From CAWIVH01 sp963839475 (GTDB lineage: Bacteria; Acidobacteriota; UBA6911), in assembly GCA_963839475.1 (NCBI GenBank), contig CAWIVH010000015.1, forward strand, positions 434,001 through 498,000: DNA of 64,000 nucleotides, read 5' to 3'. A program made the position numbers and the translations under genes. This document shows positions 46,467 through 55,830 of the stretch, in pieces. The notes beneath the pieces are model-generated. The model made no database searches. It had not been told where the DNA came from and worked only from the letters and a program-made list of their open reading frames with translations. How positions within the stretch are numbered: the stretch's first letter is position 1; each line of letters opens with the position of its first letter.

Positions 46467-46922
46467 ATGAAGACTTCGAAGCAATCGGTCGATGATTTCC
46501 TTGCTCAAAAAAAGCTTGCACTGGTCGGGCTTTCGCGCAAGGGCGGGAAATTCGGCAATCTGATCCTCAAGAATCTCACCGGCAAAGGCTACAAGGTTTA
46601 CCCGATCCACCCGGAGGCGGAATCGATAGACGGTCACCCGTGCTGGAAGCGATTGGACATGCTTCCCGAGAAAGTGGGTGGTGCCGTGCTGGTGGTGCCG
46701 CCGCAGGAAACCGAAAAGGTGGTGCGGCAGGCGGCAGAGGCGCAGATTGGGCGCATCTGGATGCAGCAGGGTGCCGAATCCGAGAGCGCCATCCGCTTCT
46801 GTGAAGAGAACAGCATCAGCGTCGTTCACGGCCACTGCATCCTGATGTTTGCCGAGCCGGCCGGATTTCTGCACGGTTTTCACCGTTCCATCCTGAAGCT
46901 GTTCGGCCGCCTTCCCAATTGA
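46467..46922 (+). CDS. CoA-binding domain protein (YccU-like)
   Basis: The 151-residue protein is a single Rossmann-type CoA-binding domain: VDDFLAQKKLALVGLSRKGGKFGN, GYKVYPIHPEAESIDGHPC, AVLVVPPQETEKVVRQA and IWMQQGAESESAIRFCEE, like E. coli YccU and the N-terminal domain of acyl-CoA synthetases (ADP-forming). A cofactor-binding or sensor role is likely; no enzyme activity is established. AAGGAGGG lies 5-6 nt before ATG. It is followed by a palindromic repeat and the convergent cysK gene. Confidence 0.9.
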   Translation: MKTSKQSVDDFLAQKKLALVGLSRKGGKFGNLILKNLTGKGYKVYPIHPEAESIDGHPCWKRLDMLPEKVGGAVLVVPPQETEKVVRQAAEAQIGRIWMQQGAESESAIRFCEENSISVVHGHCILMFAEPAGFLHGFHRSILKLFGRLPN

Positions 46923-47063
46923 ACGATAAAAATCCAGCCGCGAAGATCCCAATGATCGAGTGAAGCATTTCATTCTGTGATCTTTAAATGTCACATCTGC
47001 AAATTCTTTTTTTCAGGCAAGATTTATTGAATCGTGAAAACGGTGGTGAAAGCAACAAGTTCG

Positions 47064-47135
47064 CAGTTCTCAGTATCAGTTCGCAGTTCCTCATGCGACT
47101 GCGAACTGATACTGAAAACTGAGAACTGAGAACTG
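47064..47135. repeat. Palindromic repeat (CAGTTCTCAGTATCAGTTCG type)
   Basis: The left arm at 47064-47087 begins CAGTTCTCAGTATCAGTTCG. The right arm, from 47098, is its reverse complement with one mismatch over 24 bp, then extends with tandem GAGAACT words to about 47135. It lies between convergent genes within a 270 bp gap that holds no gene, and it may stop transcription in both directions. Confidence 0.75.
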
Positions 47136-47192
47136 TCAGTCTAATTTGGTTGCGGCCAAAGGCTGCGTCACGGGCTCCGCGATTCGATATCG

Positions 47193-48155
47193 TCAAACGG
47201 CGATATCCTGGAACAGGATCGAAGAGTGGTACCGATCTCCGGCGTCCGGCAATATTACTACGATCAGCTTTCCCTTGTTCTCGGGCCTTGCGGCGACTTT
47301 TGCCGCAGCAGCCATTGCTGCTCCGCAGGAAATGCCGCAGGTGATTCCCTCCTCCTTGTGCAGCCGGCGGGCGTATTCGATCGCTTCATCGTTGGTTGCT
47401 GTCAGCACTTCGTCCACCAGGCTGAGATCCAGCACGTCAGGTATGAAGCCGCCGCCGATTCCTTGGATTTTGTGAGGACCCGGCTTGAGCGGTTCGCCTT
47501 TCCGGAGCTGACTCAGAACCGGTGAATCCACCGGTTCGACCGCGATGCTCCAAACCGGTTTTCTCTCTTTGAGAAAGCGCGTGATGCCCGTGATGGTTCC
47601 CCCGGTGCCCACGCCGGATACCAGAATGTCGACTTGACCGTCGGTATCATCCCAGATTTCAGGGCCGGTGGTCCGGTAGTGAATCTCCGGATTGGCCGGG
47701 TTTTTGAACTGCTGCGGAATCCAGTATTTTCCCGGGGCTGATGCTGCGATTTCGTCAGCCTTGGCAATCGCACCGGGCATACCTTTCGAGCCTTCGGTCA
47801 GGACGAGGTCGGCGCCAAAAGCCTTGAGCATGCGCCGCCGCTCCAGCGACATGGTTTCAGGCATGGTCAGCGCCAAGGGATAACCCCGGGATGCGGCGAC
47901 GTAAGCCAGGGCGATGCCGGTGTTTCCGCTAGTAGCCTCGATGATGGTGACATCGCGCGATCCGGGTTTGAGGATCCCATCTCGTTCCGCCGCCCATATC
48001 ATGGAAGCCCCGATGCGGCATTTGACTGAATAAGCCGGATTCCGCCCTTCGATCTTGGCGGCCACGGTTCCCGGCAGTCCCGCCGTGATGCGGTTGATTC
48101 TGACCAGCGGCGTTTGGCCGATGGATTGTGAATTGTCTGCGAAAATTCTTGCCAT
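47193..48155 (-). CDS. cysK: Cysteine synthase A (O-acetylserine sulfhydrylase)
   Basis: The 320-residue protein has the PLP lysine in SVKCRIGASM, the substrate loop EATSGNTGIALAYVAA and the phosphate-binding GVGTGGTITGITRF, and it ends in the CysK-type region LDLSLVDEVLTATNDEAIEYA. It converts O-acetylserine and sulfide to cysteine with PLP. GGGGGAAA precedes ATG 48155. Length and motifs are those of the E. coli CysK group rather than CysM. It is transcribed alone, with a 361 bp upstream gap that may hold its promoter. Confidence 0.95.
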   Translation of the reverse strand: MARIFADNSQSIGQTPLVRINRITAGLPGTVAAKIEGRNPAYSVKCRIGASMIWAAERDGILKPGSRDVTIIEATSGNTGIALAYVAASRGYPLALTMPETMSLERRRMLKAFGADLVLTEGSKGMPGAIAKADEIAASAPGKYWIPQQFKNPANPEIHYRTTGPEIWDDTDGQVDILVSGVGTGGTITGITRFLKERKPVWSIAVEPVDSPVLSQLRKGEPLKPGPHKIQGIGGGFIPDVLDLSLVDEVLTATNDEAIEYARRLHKEEGITCGISCGAAMAAAAKVAARPENKGKLIVVILPDAGDRYHSSILFQDIAV

Positions 48156-48516
48156 TATTTCCCCCTGTTGTCCGATAGTTTCGATAGAACGAATAGGCCC
48201 ATAGCAGCGGCGACACGCTTGAGGAAACCGGCGTGTGGCCGGTTTTGTTTATATATCCATTGAAAAAGGTCCAAGGGAGATTCAGCATGGCCAATCGCGG
48301 CTCTGCCGTTTCAATCCCGGGATCGATTCAGCCGGCGGAAATTTCGGGGGATGGAGGGGTATGGCTAAAACGACCGTCCCGCAAGACTCGCCGCCGGCGT
48401 CGTACAACAGGTACAACATCCCGGGCGCTTGCAGGTGAGACGCATTTCCCGATGAACAGGTTTCATTGTTAAAATTAAATACCAATCCGCCGGCCGGGAG
48501 TCAATAGCCTGAAAGC
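48156..48516. other. Intergenic region upstream of cysK with a hairpin
   Basis: No convincing gene is present. A hairpin at about 48226-48246 (AACCGGC, loop GTGTG, GCCGGTT, then TTTTGTTT on the plus strand) could be a terminator, or on the minus strand part of the cysK leader. Short open frames here have no recognisable similarity. Confidence 0.45.
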
Positions 48517-49089
48517 TCAGGCACGGCTGACAAACTCCCCGGTTTGTGTGCTTACCCGGACTACCTCTCCTTCGCGGATGAACAGCGGCACGCGCACCTG
48601 CAGGCCGGATTCCAGAACGGCCGGTTTGGTGGCGCCGCCCGAAGCGTTGTCGCCCCGCATACCGGGTTCGGTCGATGCGACCGCCAGCTCGACGAACGGG
48701 GGTAACTCCACCGCGATGGGGGCCCCATTGTATTTGCGCACCTGGAGCGAGGTTCCGTCCTTGAGGAAGTATCGCTCCTGACCGAGCTGTTCTTCATTGA
48801 GCGCGAACTGTTCGAAGGTTTTTTCGTCCATGAAGTGGTAGTTCTCGCCATCGCTGTACAAGTAGGAGGCAGGCGTGAGCGACACGTCCGGTTCGGCAAA
48901 TTTCTCGCTGGTTTTGAAGTTTTTTTCAAGCACCGCACCGGTGACCAGGTGGCGGAGCTTCGTGCGGACCATGGTCGAAGCTCCGCGGGCGCTCGGGGTG
49001 GCAAAAAACACGTCCATGACCGCGTAGGGCTGGCCATCCACTTCAATGAACAACTTGCGTCTCAGTTCGTTAGCTCCAATCAACGCCAT
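48517..49089 (-). CDS. Translation elongation factor P family protein with EfpL/YeiP-type loop
   Basis: The 191-residue protein has the three-domain EF-P fold: N-terminal KOW-like domain (IGANELRRKLFIEVDGQPY), OB domain II (SYLYSDGENYHFMDEKTFEQ) and OB domain III (TKPAVLESGLQVRVPLFIREGE). EF-P binds between the P and E sites and relieves stalling at proline runs. The tip of domain I reads TPSARGASTMVRTKL. It has arginine rather than lysine and one residue more than arginine-type EF-P, as in E. coli YeiP (EfpL). ATG 49089 is chosen over one 10 codons upstream because the family N-terminus begins there. No EarP or EpmA gene is nearby. Confidence 0.88.
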   Translation of the reverse strand: MALIGANELRRKLFIEVDGQPYAVMDVFFATPSARGASTMVRTKLRHLVTGAVLEKNFKTSEKFAEPDVSLTPASYLYSDGENYHFMDEKTFEQFALNEEQLGQERYFLKDGTSLQVRKYNGAPIAVELPPFVELAVASTEPGMRGDNASGGATKPAVLESGLQVRVPLFIREGEVVRVSTQTGEFVSRA

Positions 49090-49185
49090 GCTCCCGCTCC
49101 CCGGCTCAGTCCCCGTCATGAGTGTAAATAATGCAAAGGTTATCAGATTTCCGCCGAGTTATCCTGCTCTTCACCCTGATGAGTT

Positions 49186-51963
49186 TTATCGCTGCCCGGC
49201 AGGATAGCTGAACGAATATTGCCCCGCGCCCACTTCCAGGACGGCGAAGTTACCTTCCTGCGCCTGATGCTGGACGCCGGCTGCTTTGGAAACAGGCTGG
49301 CCTCCCTCCATCACCTCAGCCAGCCTGGCCTGCGGCAGCCTGACGGTAGCGGTGGTGTTGGCGGGTATTTCAACGGCAACCGTCATCCTGCCATCCTTCA
49401 GTTCCCAGCCGGAGGCCAATCGACCATAAAGCGTTTCATGACTGGCGCGAGCGAAGGTCAGACCGCCGCCCGTATGCGGTTGGATAATGGAATGCTTGTA
49501 GCCGGGCCGGGCCGTGTCCATCTCGATGCCGGCGATGAACCTGTACATCCATTCGCCAATGGCTCCATAAGCATAATGGTTGAAAGAGTTCATGCCCTTA
49601 TCCTGGAATGATCCGTCCGGCTTGATCCCGTCCCATCGTTCCCAGATTGTAGTGGCGCCCTTCGTAATCGGATAGAGCCAGGAAGGGTATTCCTTCCGGT
49701 TGAGGAGCATGAAGGCTTCGTCGAGGAAGCCGAAGTCGCTCAGCACCTGGCAGATCAAGGGAGCGCCGAGGAATCCGGTAGTAATATGCTTGAACCTGCG
49801 CACGTCGGCTGCCAATCGCTCGGCAGCTTGGTTTCGCAGGCTATCCGGTAGGAGGCCAAAGGAAAGAGCCAGGGAATAGGCCGTCTGGGTGTTGGAGGAA
49901 AGCCGTCCGTTGGGGGTCATGAATTCGCCCTGGAAGGCGCGTTTCACCTTGGCCAGCAAGTCGGCATATTTCGCTGAGTCGTCGGTTTTGCCGAGAATGG
50001 CAGCCGTCTTCTGGACCAGGTCTGTGGACCTGGCGAAATAGGCCTGCTGGATCAGGTCTTTGTCGGTGGTGGCTCCCGGGTAATCGGACCGGTTTGTGGC
50101 AAACGCCAGCCAGTCGCCGTAGGCGAAATCGTTGTTCCACAACAGGGAATTCCCGGCCCGGCTGGCCATGTAGTCGACCCATTTTTTCATGGAGTCGTAT
50201 TGCTGTTCGAGGATCCGGGTATCTCCATAGCTGAGGTATACAGTCCAGGGCACGATGACCGCGGCATCGGCCCAGCCGGCCGAGGCGCTGTTTCGGGTCG
50301 GGTCTTTACGGTTTAATACATTGGGAATGACATCCGGGATGGCGCCGCTCGGTTTCTGATCCGCAGCCACGTCCTTCAGCCACTTGGTATAGAAAGCGGC
50401 AACTTCGGCATTGAAACTGGCCGTGCGTGCAAACGCCTGGGCGTCGCCGGTCCATCCGAGCCGCTCGTCGCGCTGCGGGCAATCGGTTGGAACATCGACG
50501 AAATTGCCTTTCTGGCCCCACTGGATGTTGTGCTGCAGCTGGTTGATCATCGGTTCGGAGCATTCGAAAGTCCCGGCGGGAGCGATGTCGGAGTGGACCA
50601 CGATGCCCGTGAAATTGTCGAGTGCAAGTTCGCCCGGAAAATTCTCGACCTGAACGTAGCGGAATCCCTGGAAAGTGAAGTGGGGCTCGAAAACTTCGTC
50701 ACCACTTCCATTCAGCGTGTATGTGATTGTCTGTTTGGCGGCCCGCAGGTTTTCGATATAGAAATTGCCCGCCTTGTCGAGGACTTCCGCATGCCTCAGG
50801 GTGACGGTGCTCCCGGCGGGGCCCCTGACCTTCAGCCGCACCCAGCCGACCATGTTTTGCCCCATGTCGATGACGGTCTCACCCGCCGGCGTCTTGATCA
50901 GCTTGACCGGTTTCAATTCCTGGATCTTCCGAACCGGCGGTCCGGCAGGCGCCACCAGATTGTTTTTGGGATAGTCGGCAGGTCTTACCGTCTGCCATGC
51001 GGAATCGTCGAAGCCCGCGGTGCTCCACCCTTTCTTTTCGAGACGGGCGTCATAGGTTTCACCGTTGTAGATGTCGGACATGAGGATCGGGCCGGTAGAG
51101 CATTTCCAGCCAGAGTCGGTGCCGAAGGTCTGGCTGGTTCCGTCAGCGTAGGTAACTGCAATCTGGAGGAGCAGTGCCAGCTTGTTGCCGTAGGTATTGC
51201 GCTGCCCGCTGAAAGCCAGGTTGCCCCGATACCATCCATCGCCGAGGGTGATACCGATTGCATTCTTTCCCTTCTTCAACTGGGAGGCAATGTCATACGT
51301 CTGATACTGAATATGATGGTCGTAGGCAGTCCAGCCCGGGGTCAATACTTCGTCGCCGATGCGCCGGCCGTTCAGATCCATTTCATAAAGACCGCGGCTG
51401 GTGACATAGGCGCGAGCCGATTTGACTTCGCTTTTGAGATCCACTTCTCGCCGGAGCGAGATTGCCGGATTGGATTTGCTTGTGTCTTCGGCAATGCCGG
51501 GTTCAATCCAAACCGCCTTCCAGTCTGATGGCTGAAGAAGCCCCATCTCCCACCAGGCCGCGTTGCTCCAGGCGGTCGGTTTATCGGCGGCATCCCAATT
51601 ACGCACCTGCCAATAGTATCGTGTCGCCGACTTCAACGCCGGTCCTCCGTAAACCCGGTGAGTGGATTCCGGAGAAGAGACCTTGCCGCTGTCCCATGTC
51701 AAGTCGGCACCCTGGGCCAGTGCAGCCGGATTCTGCCCCACCCGGATCTGGTAGGCGGTCTGGGTCCAGGCTCGCGGGGCGCCTGCAACCTGCCAACTCA
51801 GGCGTGGTTGAGCGCTGTCAATCCCGAGAGGATTGCTCTTATATTCACATTTTAATCCCTGGATAGATGGAGTGCCGCTCTGGACCGGTTGTGGCGCGGC
51901 CGATAGCACGGATGCCATGAGCAGAGTGCTTGCTGCAAAAAGGGGGCAATGGTTGGGTTTCAT
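49186..51963 (-). CDS. Secreted alpha-L-rhamnosidase, GH78
   Basis: The 925-residue protein begins with a signal peptide (LFAASTLLMASVLSA) and then shows the GH78 multi-domain plan: an N-terminal Ig-like domain (YKSNPLGIDSAQPRLSWQV), a rhamnose-binding jelly roll (DLNGRRIGDEVLTPGWTAYDH, GITLGDGWYRG), and the (alpha/alpha)6 catalytic domain with DCPQRDERLGWTGDAQ containing the acidic catalytic residues. It ends with a beta-sandwich (HTGGGLTFARASHETLYG). It removes terminal alpha-L-rhamnose from glycans or glycosides in the periplasm or outside. It is transcribed alone. Confidence 0.93.
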   Translation of the reverse strand: MKPNHCPLFAASTLLMASVLSAAPQPVQSGTPSIQGLKCEYKSNPLGIDSAQPRLSWQVAGAPRAWTQTAYQIRVGQNPAALAQGADLTWDSGKVSSPESTHRVYGGPALKSATRYYWQVRNWDAADKPTAWSNAAWWEMGLLQPSDWKAVWIEPGIAEDTSKSNPAISLRREVDLKSEVKSARAYVTSRGLYEMDLNGRRIGDEVLTPGWTAYDHHIQYQTYDIASQLKKGKNAIGITLGDGWYRGNLAFSGQRNTYGNKLALLLQIAVTYADGTSQTFGTDSGWKCSTGPILMSDIYNGETYDARLEKKGWSTAGFDDSAWQTVRPADYPKNNLVAPAGPPVRKIQELKPVKLIKTPAGETVIDMGQNMVGWVRLKVRGPAGSTVTLRHAEVLDKAGNFYIENLRAAKQTITYTLNGSGDEVFEPHFTFQGFRYVQVENFPGELALDNFTGIVVHSDIAPAGTFECSEPMINQLQHNIQWGQKGNFVDVPTDCPQRDERLGWTGDAQAFARTASFNAEVAAFYTKWLKDVAADQKPSGAIPDVIPNVLNRKDPTRNSASAGWADAAVIVPWTVYLSYGDTRILEQQYDSMKKWVDYMASRAGNSLLWNNDFAYGDWLAFATNRSDYPGATTDKDLIQQAYFARSTDLVQKTAAILGKTDDSAKYADLLAKVKRAFQGEFMTPNGRLSSNTQTAYSLALSFGLLPDSLRNQAAERLAADVRRFKHITTGFLGAPLICQVLSDFGFLDEAFMLLNRKEYPSWLYPITKGATTIWERWDGIKPDGSFQDKGMNSFNHYAYGAIGEWMYRFIAGIEMDTARPGYKHSIIQPHTGGGLTFARASHETLYGRLASGWELKDGRMTVAVEIPANTTATVRLPQARLAEVMEGGQPVSKAAGVQHQAQEGNFAVLEVGAGQYSFSYPAGQR

Positions 51964-52024
51964 AAGCTGTCTCCGTCGGATTTGAATCCCGAAAATGACA
52001 GCTGATCATAACAGAAAACTATCG

Positions 52025-52957
52025 TCAGGGAATTGGAGGCCGCAGAGGTTCAGCTGCTCGATTCATTTTTTGCAGAATTCGGTTCGCCAGCTTGTCGCCT
52101 GAAAAGCCCTCCAGCCGGACAGCCTCCTCCAGCAGGGCCGGCTTGAACCACCGGTTCTCCAGCGCGATCGGCAAAACGGGACAGAGCATCAAGCGCCGCA
52201 CCAGCAGTTCGCATACCATGGAATACAGCCCGCCGGTGATGAAGTGATCTTCGATGGTTACCAGCATTTTTGTCTCGGCTGCCGATCCCAGGATGAGGTT
52301 TTCGTCCAGAGGCTTCAGCGACCTGAGATTGATCAGACGGGCAGAGACCCCCTTCTCCTCCAGGCGATCGCAGGCTTTGGCCGCTTCGCCCAGCATGAAG
52401 CCGAAAGCGAGCAGGGTGATATCGGAACCTTCCCGGACCATTTCGGCCTTCCCGAATTCGAAGCCATTCCCGTGCGGAATGACCGGTGGACCGCTGAAGT
52501 AACGGACATAAACCGGCCCCGGGCTGTCGATGATTGCGGGCAGGGCTTGAGTCAGCTCATCGACATCAGCCGGGCAAACGATGCTCATCCCCGGGACGGT
52601 ACTCATGATGGCCAGGTCTTCCAGAGCCTGGTGGGTCGGTCCGTTGGCCTCGGAAAGGAAGCCTGACATCGCTCCAAACAGCTTCACCGGGAGGCCGGCG
52701 ATCCCGATGTCGGTCCGTATGAACTCAAAAGCCCTCATAGTCAGGAAGGTGGAGAAAGCGTGGACAACAGGAATGCGTCCCCGCAGCGCCAGGCCCGCCG
52801 CAGCCCCTACCATGGTTTGCTCGGCTATCCCGAAGTCTACGAACCTGTCTCCGAGCGTGGTCGCCAGGGTCCGCATCGGGCCCCGGTTTTCTGCAGTCAG
52901 GACAACGATATTGGGGTTCTTTTCTGTCAGCTGTTTCAACTTCTCTTCGTAGTTCAT
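52025..52957 (-). CDS. Transketolase, C-terminal subunit
   Basis: This 310-residue protein corresponds to the pyrimidine-binding and C-terminal domains of transketolase: VDFGIAEQTMVGAAAGLALRG, FSTFLTMRAFEFIRTDI, GPTHQALEDLAIM with its conserved histidine, and YVRYFSGPPV. With the N-terminal subunit encoded just upstream (2 bp between TAA and ATG), it forms a split transketolase, common in bacteria and archaea. It transfers two-carbon units in the pentose phosphate pathway, or acts in a related reaction. ATG 52957 is the only sensible start. Confidence 0.92.
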   Translation of the reverse strand: MNYEEKLKQLTEKNPNIVVLTAENRGPMRTLATTLGDRFVDFGIAEQTMVGAAAGLALRGRIPVVHAFSTFLTMRAFEFIRTDIGIAGLPVKLFGAMSGFLSEANGPTHQALEDLAIMSTVPGMSIVCPADVDELTQALPAIIDSPGPVYVRYFSGPPVIPHGNGFEFGKAEMVREGSDITLLAFGFMLGEAAKACDRLEEKGVSARLINLRSLKPLDENLILGSAAETKMLVTIEDHFITGGLYSMVCELLVRRLMLCPVLPIALENRWFKPALLEEAVRLEGFSGDKLANRILQKMNRAAEPLRPPIP

Positions 52958-52958
52958 T

Positions 52959-53816
52959 TTATCGTGCCACGATGGGTTTCGAGGTCAGCTGCGCCGCACG
53001 AATGCTATGGAGTTCGTCCAGGAGCATAGTTATCTCATCATGGGTGAAATTCACAAACCAGCGGTCGGCGCGTTTCTCGATGCTGGGAAGTCCCTTGCCA
53101 CGGACGGTGTCGGCAATGATTGCGCAAGGCTGCCCTCCACTCTCGGGAAGGTTCGTGAAAGCTTTCTCCAGTTCACTGAAGCTATGCCCGTCCACACGGC
53201 GCGCCAGCCAGCCGAACGACTCGAACTTCTTTTCCAGGGGCTCCAGCGGAATCAGCTCTTCCGTCGGAAAATTCGCCTGGAATCCATTCCGGTCGACAAT
53301 CACGATAAGATTATGGAGTTTCCTGGCTGAGCCAATCAGGATGGCTTCCCACATCGATCCTTCGTTCAGCTCACCGTCGCCGGTGATCACAAACACCCGG
53401 TTGGCCGCGCGGCGCATTTTAATGTCGAGCGCGATGCCGATGGCTACGGACAACAGATGTCCGAGCGAGCCGGAGTGGAACTCGATTCCGGGGATCTCCC
53501 GGTTGGGGTGCCAATAGATGTGATCGTTGGGTTTCAGGTGATTAGCCAATCGTTTCGCATCTATGAACCCCAACTCCGCGAGAGTTCCGTATAAGGCAGG
53601 GACATCGTGGCCTTTCGAGAGCAGGAGATAATCCCGTCCGGGATCACCCGTTTTTTCCGGCCCGATGTTCAGCACTTGTTTATAGAGGTAGACGATGAGA
53701 TCGGCGCATGAGAGTGATGCGCCGATGAAACAGCCGCCATCGGTGGCCATGCGAATGATGTGTTCCCTTACCCGAAGGGCCAAATCTTCAAGCTCCTGCT
53801 TTTGATTCTCAGTCAC
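52959..53816 (-). CDS. Transketolase, N-terminal subunit
   Basis: The 285-residue protein has the thiamine diphosphate-binding signature GDGELNEGSMWEA and the substrate loop SKGHDVPALYGTLAELG, with HSGSLGHLLSVAIGIAL. Start is GTG 53816, preceded by AGAGGA at 6-7 nt; the TTG eight codons earlier is less likely. It pairs with the C-terminal subunit 2 bp downstream, and both are needed for activity. Together they equal about 595 residues, near the length of a single-chain transketolase. Confidence 0.92.
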   Translation of the reverse strand: MTENQKQELEDLALRVREHIIRMATDGGCFIGASLSCADLIVYLYKQVLNIGPEKTGDPGRDYLLLSKGHDVPALYGTLAELGFIDAKRLANHLKPNDHIYWHPNREIPGIEFHSGSLGHLLSVAIGIALDIKMRRAANRVFVITGDGELNEGSMWEAILIGSARKLHNLIVIVDRNGFQANFPTEELIPLEPLEKKFESFGWLARRVDGHSFSELEKAFTNLPESGGQPCAIIADTVRGKGLPSIEKRADRWFVNFTHDEITMLLDELHSIRAAQLTSKPIVAR

Positions 53817-54017
53817 TCTGGATCCTCTTGATTGGGTCAAGCCTTATTATGCACTGCGTCTCCTCCGGATGTGAACTCGAGGTTTCGGAATGACGGGATC
53901 CCGCACTCCCAAAAACAATGTATGCTGTTTCGCCACTTTCGAATATGATCTCATGCATATTGAAACGGGCTTGCTTCGATCGAGCGGAGATCGACAATCG
54001 GCTAAGATGGTGCATTT

Positions 54018-54902
54018 ATGCTGAAGCTCTGGCGCTCACTTGGAGCGTTTATTGCGCAGGGTCCCAGGGATTCTGAAGCTCTCCTTCGATTCCGCTTCTA
54101 CACGATTTTTGTCGCACTGGCTATTCCGCTCATGCTTGGATTTGGCGCCGTAGACTTGACAAACGGCAAGTACCTGCTCGCCGGGCTGATTTTAGCGTCG
54201 CTGCTGGGATTGATTACAGGGTGGCTGCGCTTGCGGGGCGGCCACGACGATCTGATGGTGTACAGGGTCAACGCTTTGATTTTTGGGCTCCTTGTCCTTT
54301 ATATGATTGTTGTCGGGGGGGATGGCGGATCCAAGAGCCTGTGGGTTTTTGTTTATCCCCTTATTATTATTTTCCTGTTTGGGGTCACAGAAGGCGCTAT
54401 CTGGACTTTTGCCTTGCTGGCCAGCATAACCGGCCTCCTTTGGCTGCCATGGTCTGTGAAGCCGGTTTACCCGTATCCGGAGGCATTTAAGATCCGGCTT
54501 GTCTCGATGTATCTGGTCTTGATAATAGTGACTTCAGGATTTGAATTTTCGCGACGGCGGTATCGTGCTGCGATGTTGCGCGAGAAAGAGAAGCTGGAAC
54601 GCGAAACACTGCTGCTGAACCAGGAAGTCCAGGAGCGCTTAAGAACGGAACGCGAAAAGGAGATCCTGATCGGGGAATTGCAGGATACCCTGGCCCAGGT
54701 AAGAACCCTCAAGGGGCTCGTGCCTATTTGCGCCCACTGCCACCGCATTCGGGATGACCAGGGATTCTGGAACCAGCTCGAGACCTACCTTCGGGAGCAT
54801 TCGGATGCTCAATTCAGCCATGGCATATGTCCTGCCTGCGTGGCGGCGCACTATCCGGAGGTGGGGCCCAATCCCACCAAGCCCGGCACCGGTTCCCAAT
54901 AA
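54018..54902 (+). CDS. Membrane protein with coiled coil and C-terminal cysteine domain, signalling-type
   Basis: Five to six hydrophobic helices (residues 28-175) are followed by a coiled coil (180-230, REKEKLERETLLLNQEVQERL). A short C-terminal domain follows (LKGLVPICAHCHRIRDDQGFWNQLETYLREHSDAQFSHGICPACV, quoted in pieces: CAHCH, FWNQLETYL, HGICPAC). That domain is common at the end of PAS-domain and response-regulator proteins, where two CxxC pairs likely bind metal. It probably transmits a membrane signal, but no kinase domain is present. The CxxCH is cytoplasmic by topology and unlikely to carry haem c. It is divergent from the transketolase genes. Confidence 0.75.
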   Translation: MLKLWRSLGAFIAQGPRDSEALLRFRFYTIFVALAIPLMLGFGAVDLTNGKYLLAGLILASLLGLITGWLRLRGGHDDLMVYRVNALIFGLLVLYMIVVGGDGGSKSLWVFVYPLIIIFLFGVTEGAIWTFALLASITGLLWLPWSVKPVYPYPEAFKIRLVSMYLVLIIVTSGFEFSRRRYRAAMLREKEKLERETLLLNQEVQERLRTEREKEILIGELQDTLAQVRTLKGLVPICAHCHRIRDDQGFWNQLETYLREHSDAQFSHGICPACVAAHYPEVGPNPTKPGTGSQ

Positions 54903-54951
54903 CCGGACTGCCTATTCATTCATTCAGACAGCCCGTGGCCGGCGGCGGACG

Positions 54952-55830
54952 TCAGTACACCTGCTCGTCGAGCAACGCCAGTAGATACTGCCCGTAATGG
55001 GTTTTGCGATAGGGCTGCGCCAGTTCGCGCAATTCATCACTTCCGATATAGCCCATTCGGAACGCGATTTCTTCGGGACACGCAACCATCAGCCCCTGCC
55101 GTTTCTGAATTGTTTGAATGAACTGGGCTGCCTCGATCAGGGATTCGAATGTCCCCGTATCCAGCCAGGCATGCCCGCGGCCCATCTTGACCACGTTCAG
55201 CTTTCCCTTCTCCAAGTAAATCCGGTTCACCTCGGTGATTTCGAGTTCCCCGCGCGCGGAGGGTTTGATCGTGTGCGCGATTTCCACCACCTGGCTATCA
55301 TAAAAATAGAGACCGGTAACCGCATACCTGGATTTGGGTTTGGCCGGTTTCTCTTCGAGACTTATGGCCCGGCCTTGCGCGTCAAACTCAACGACGCCGT
55401 ATCGCTCGGGATCGGTCACCGGATAGGCGAAAACCGTAGCCCCGTCGATCCGATCATTGGCCGCCCGCAGGTCATGCACGAGGTCGTGTCCGTAAAAGAT
55501 ATTGTCCCCCAGTACCAGACAGCTTGGCGATCCGGCCAGGAACTCTTCTCCTATGAGAAACGCCTGTGCCAAACCGTCGGGGGAAGGTTGGACCGCATAC
55601 TGGATCTTAATTCCCCACTGGCTGCCGTCGCCCAGAAGCTGTTCAAAGCGTGGCGTGTCGGACGGCGTGGAAATGACCAGGATATCCCGCATGCCGGATA
55701 ACAGCAGACTGGAGAGCGGGTAATAAATCATCGGCTTGTCATAGACCGGGAGTTGCTGTTTGGAAACGCTCAGAGTGATCGGATAAAGCCGGGTGCCTGA
55801 TCCTCCGGCTAGAATGATTCCTTTGCGCAT
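54952..55830 (-). CDS. rmlA: Glucose-1-phosphate thymidylyltransferase
   Basis: The 292-residue protein has the nucleotidyltransferase motif GIILAGGSGTRLYPITLSVSKQ and RmlA-specific blocks PVYDKPMIYYPLSSLLLSG, LVLGDNIFYGHD and AWLDTGTFESLIEAAQF. It makes dTDP-glucose, the first step to dTDP-rhamnose and other deoxysugars for surface glycans. ATG 55830 has AAGGAGG 8 nt upstream and gives the family's MRKGIILAGG start; the longer frame is not used. rmlBCD genes are not adjacent. Confidence 0.95.
   Translation of the reverse strand: MRKGIILAGGSGTRLYPITLSVSKQQLPVYDKPMIYYPLSSLLLSGMRDILVISTPSDTPRFEQLLGDGSQWGIKIQYAVQPSPDGLAQAFLIGEEFLAGSPSCLVLGDNIFYGHDLVHDLRAANDRIDGATVFAYPVTDPERYGVVEFDAQGRAISLEEKPAKPKSRYAVTGLYFYDSQVVEIAHTIKPSARGELEITEVNRIYLEKGKLNVVKMGRGHAWLDTGTFESLIEAAQFIQTIQKRQGLMVACPEEIAFRMGYIGSDELRELAQPYRKTHYGQYLLALLDEQVY

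Noticed and set aside
48233..48472. Short plus-strand open frames upstream of cysK
   Set aside because: Arg-rich, no recognisable domain and no convincing ribosome-binding site.
54018..54902. CAHCH motif in the C-terminal domain as a haem c site
   Set aside because: The domain follows a cytoplasmic coiled coil, and relatives have CxxC with Lys in place of His, so metal binding is more likely.
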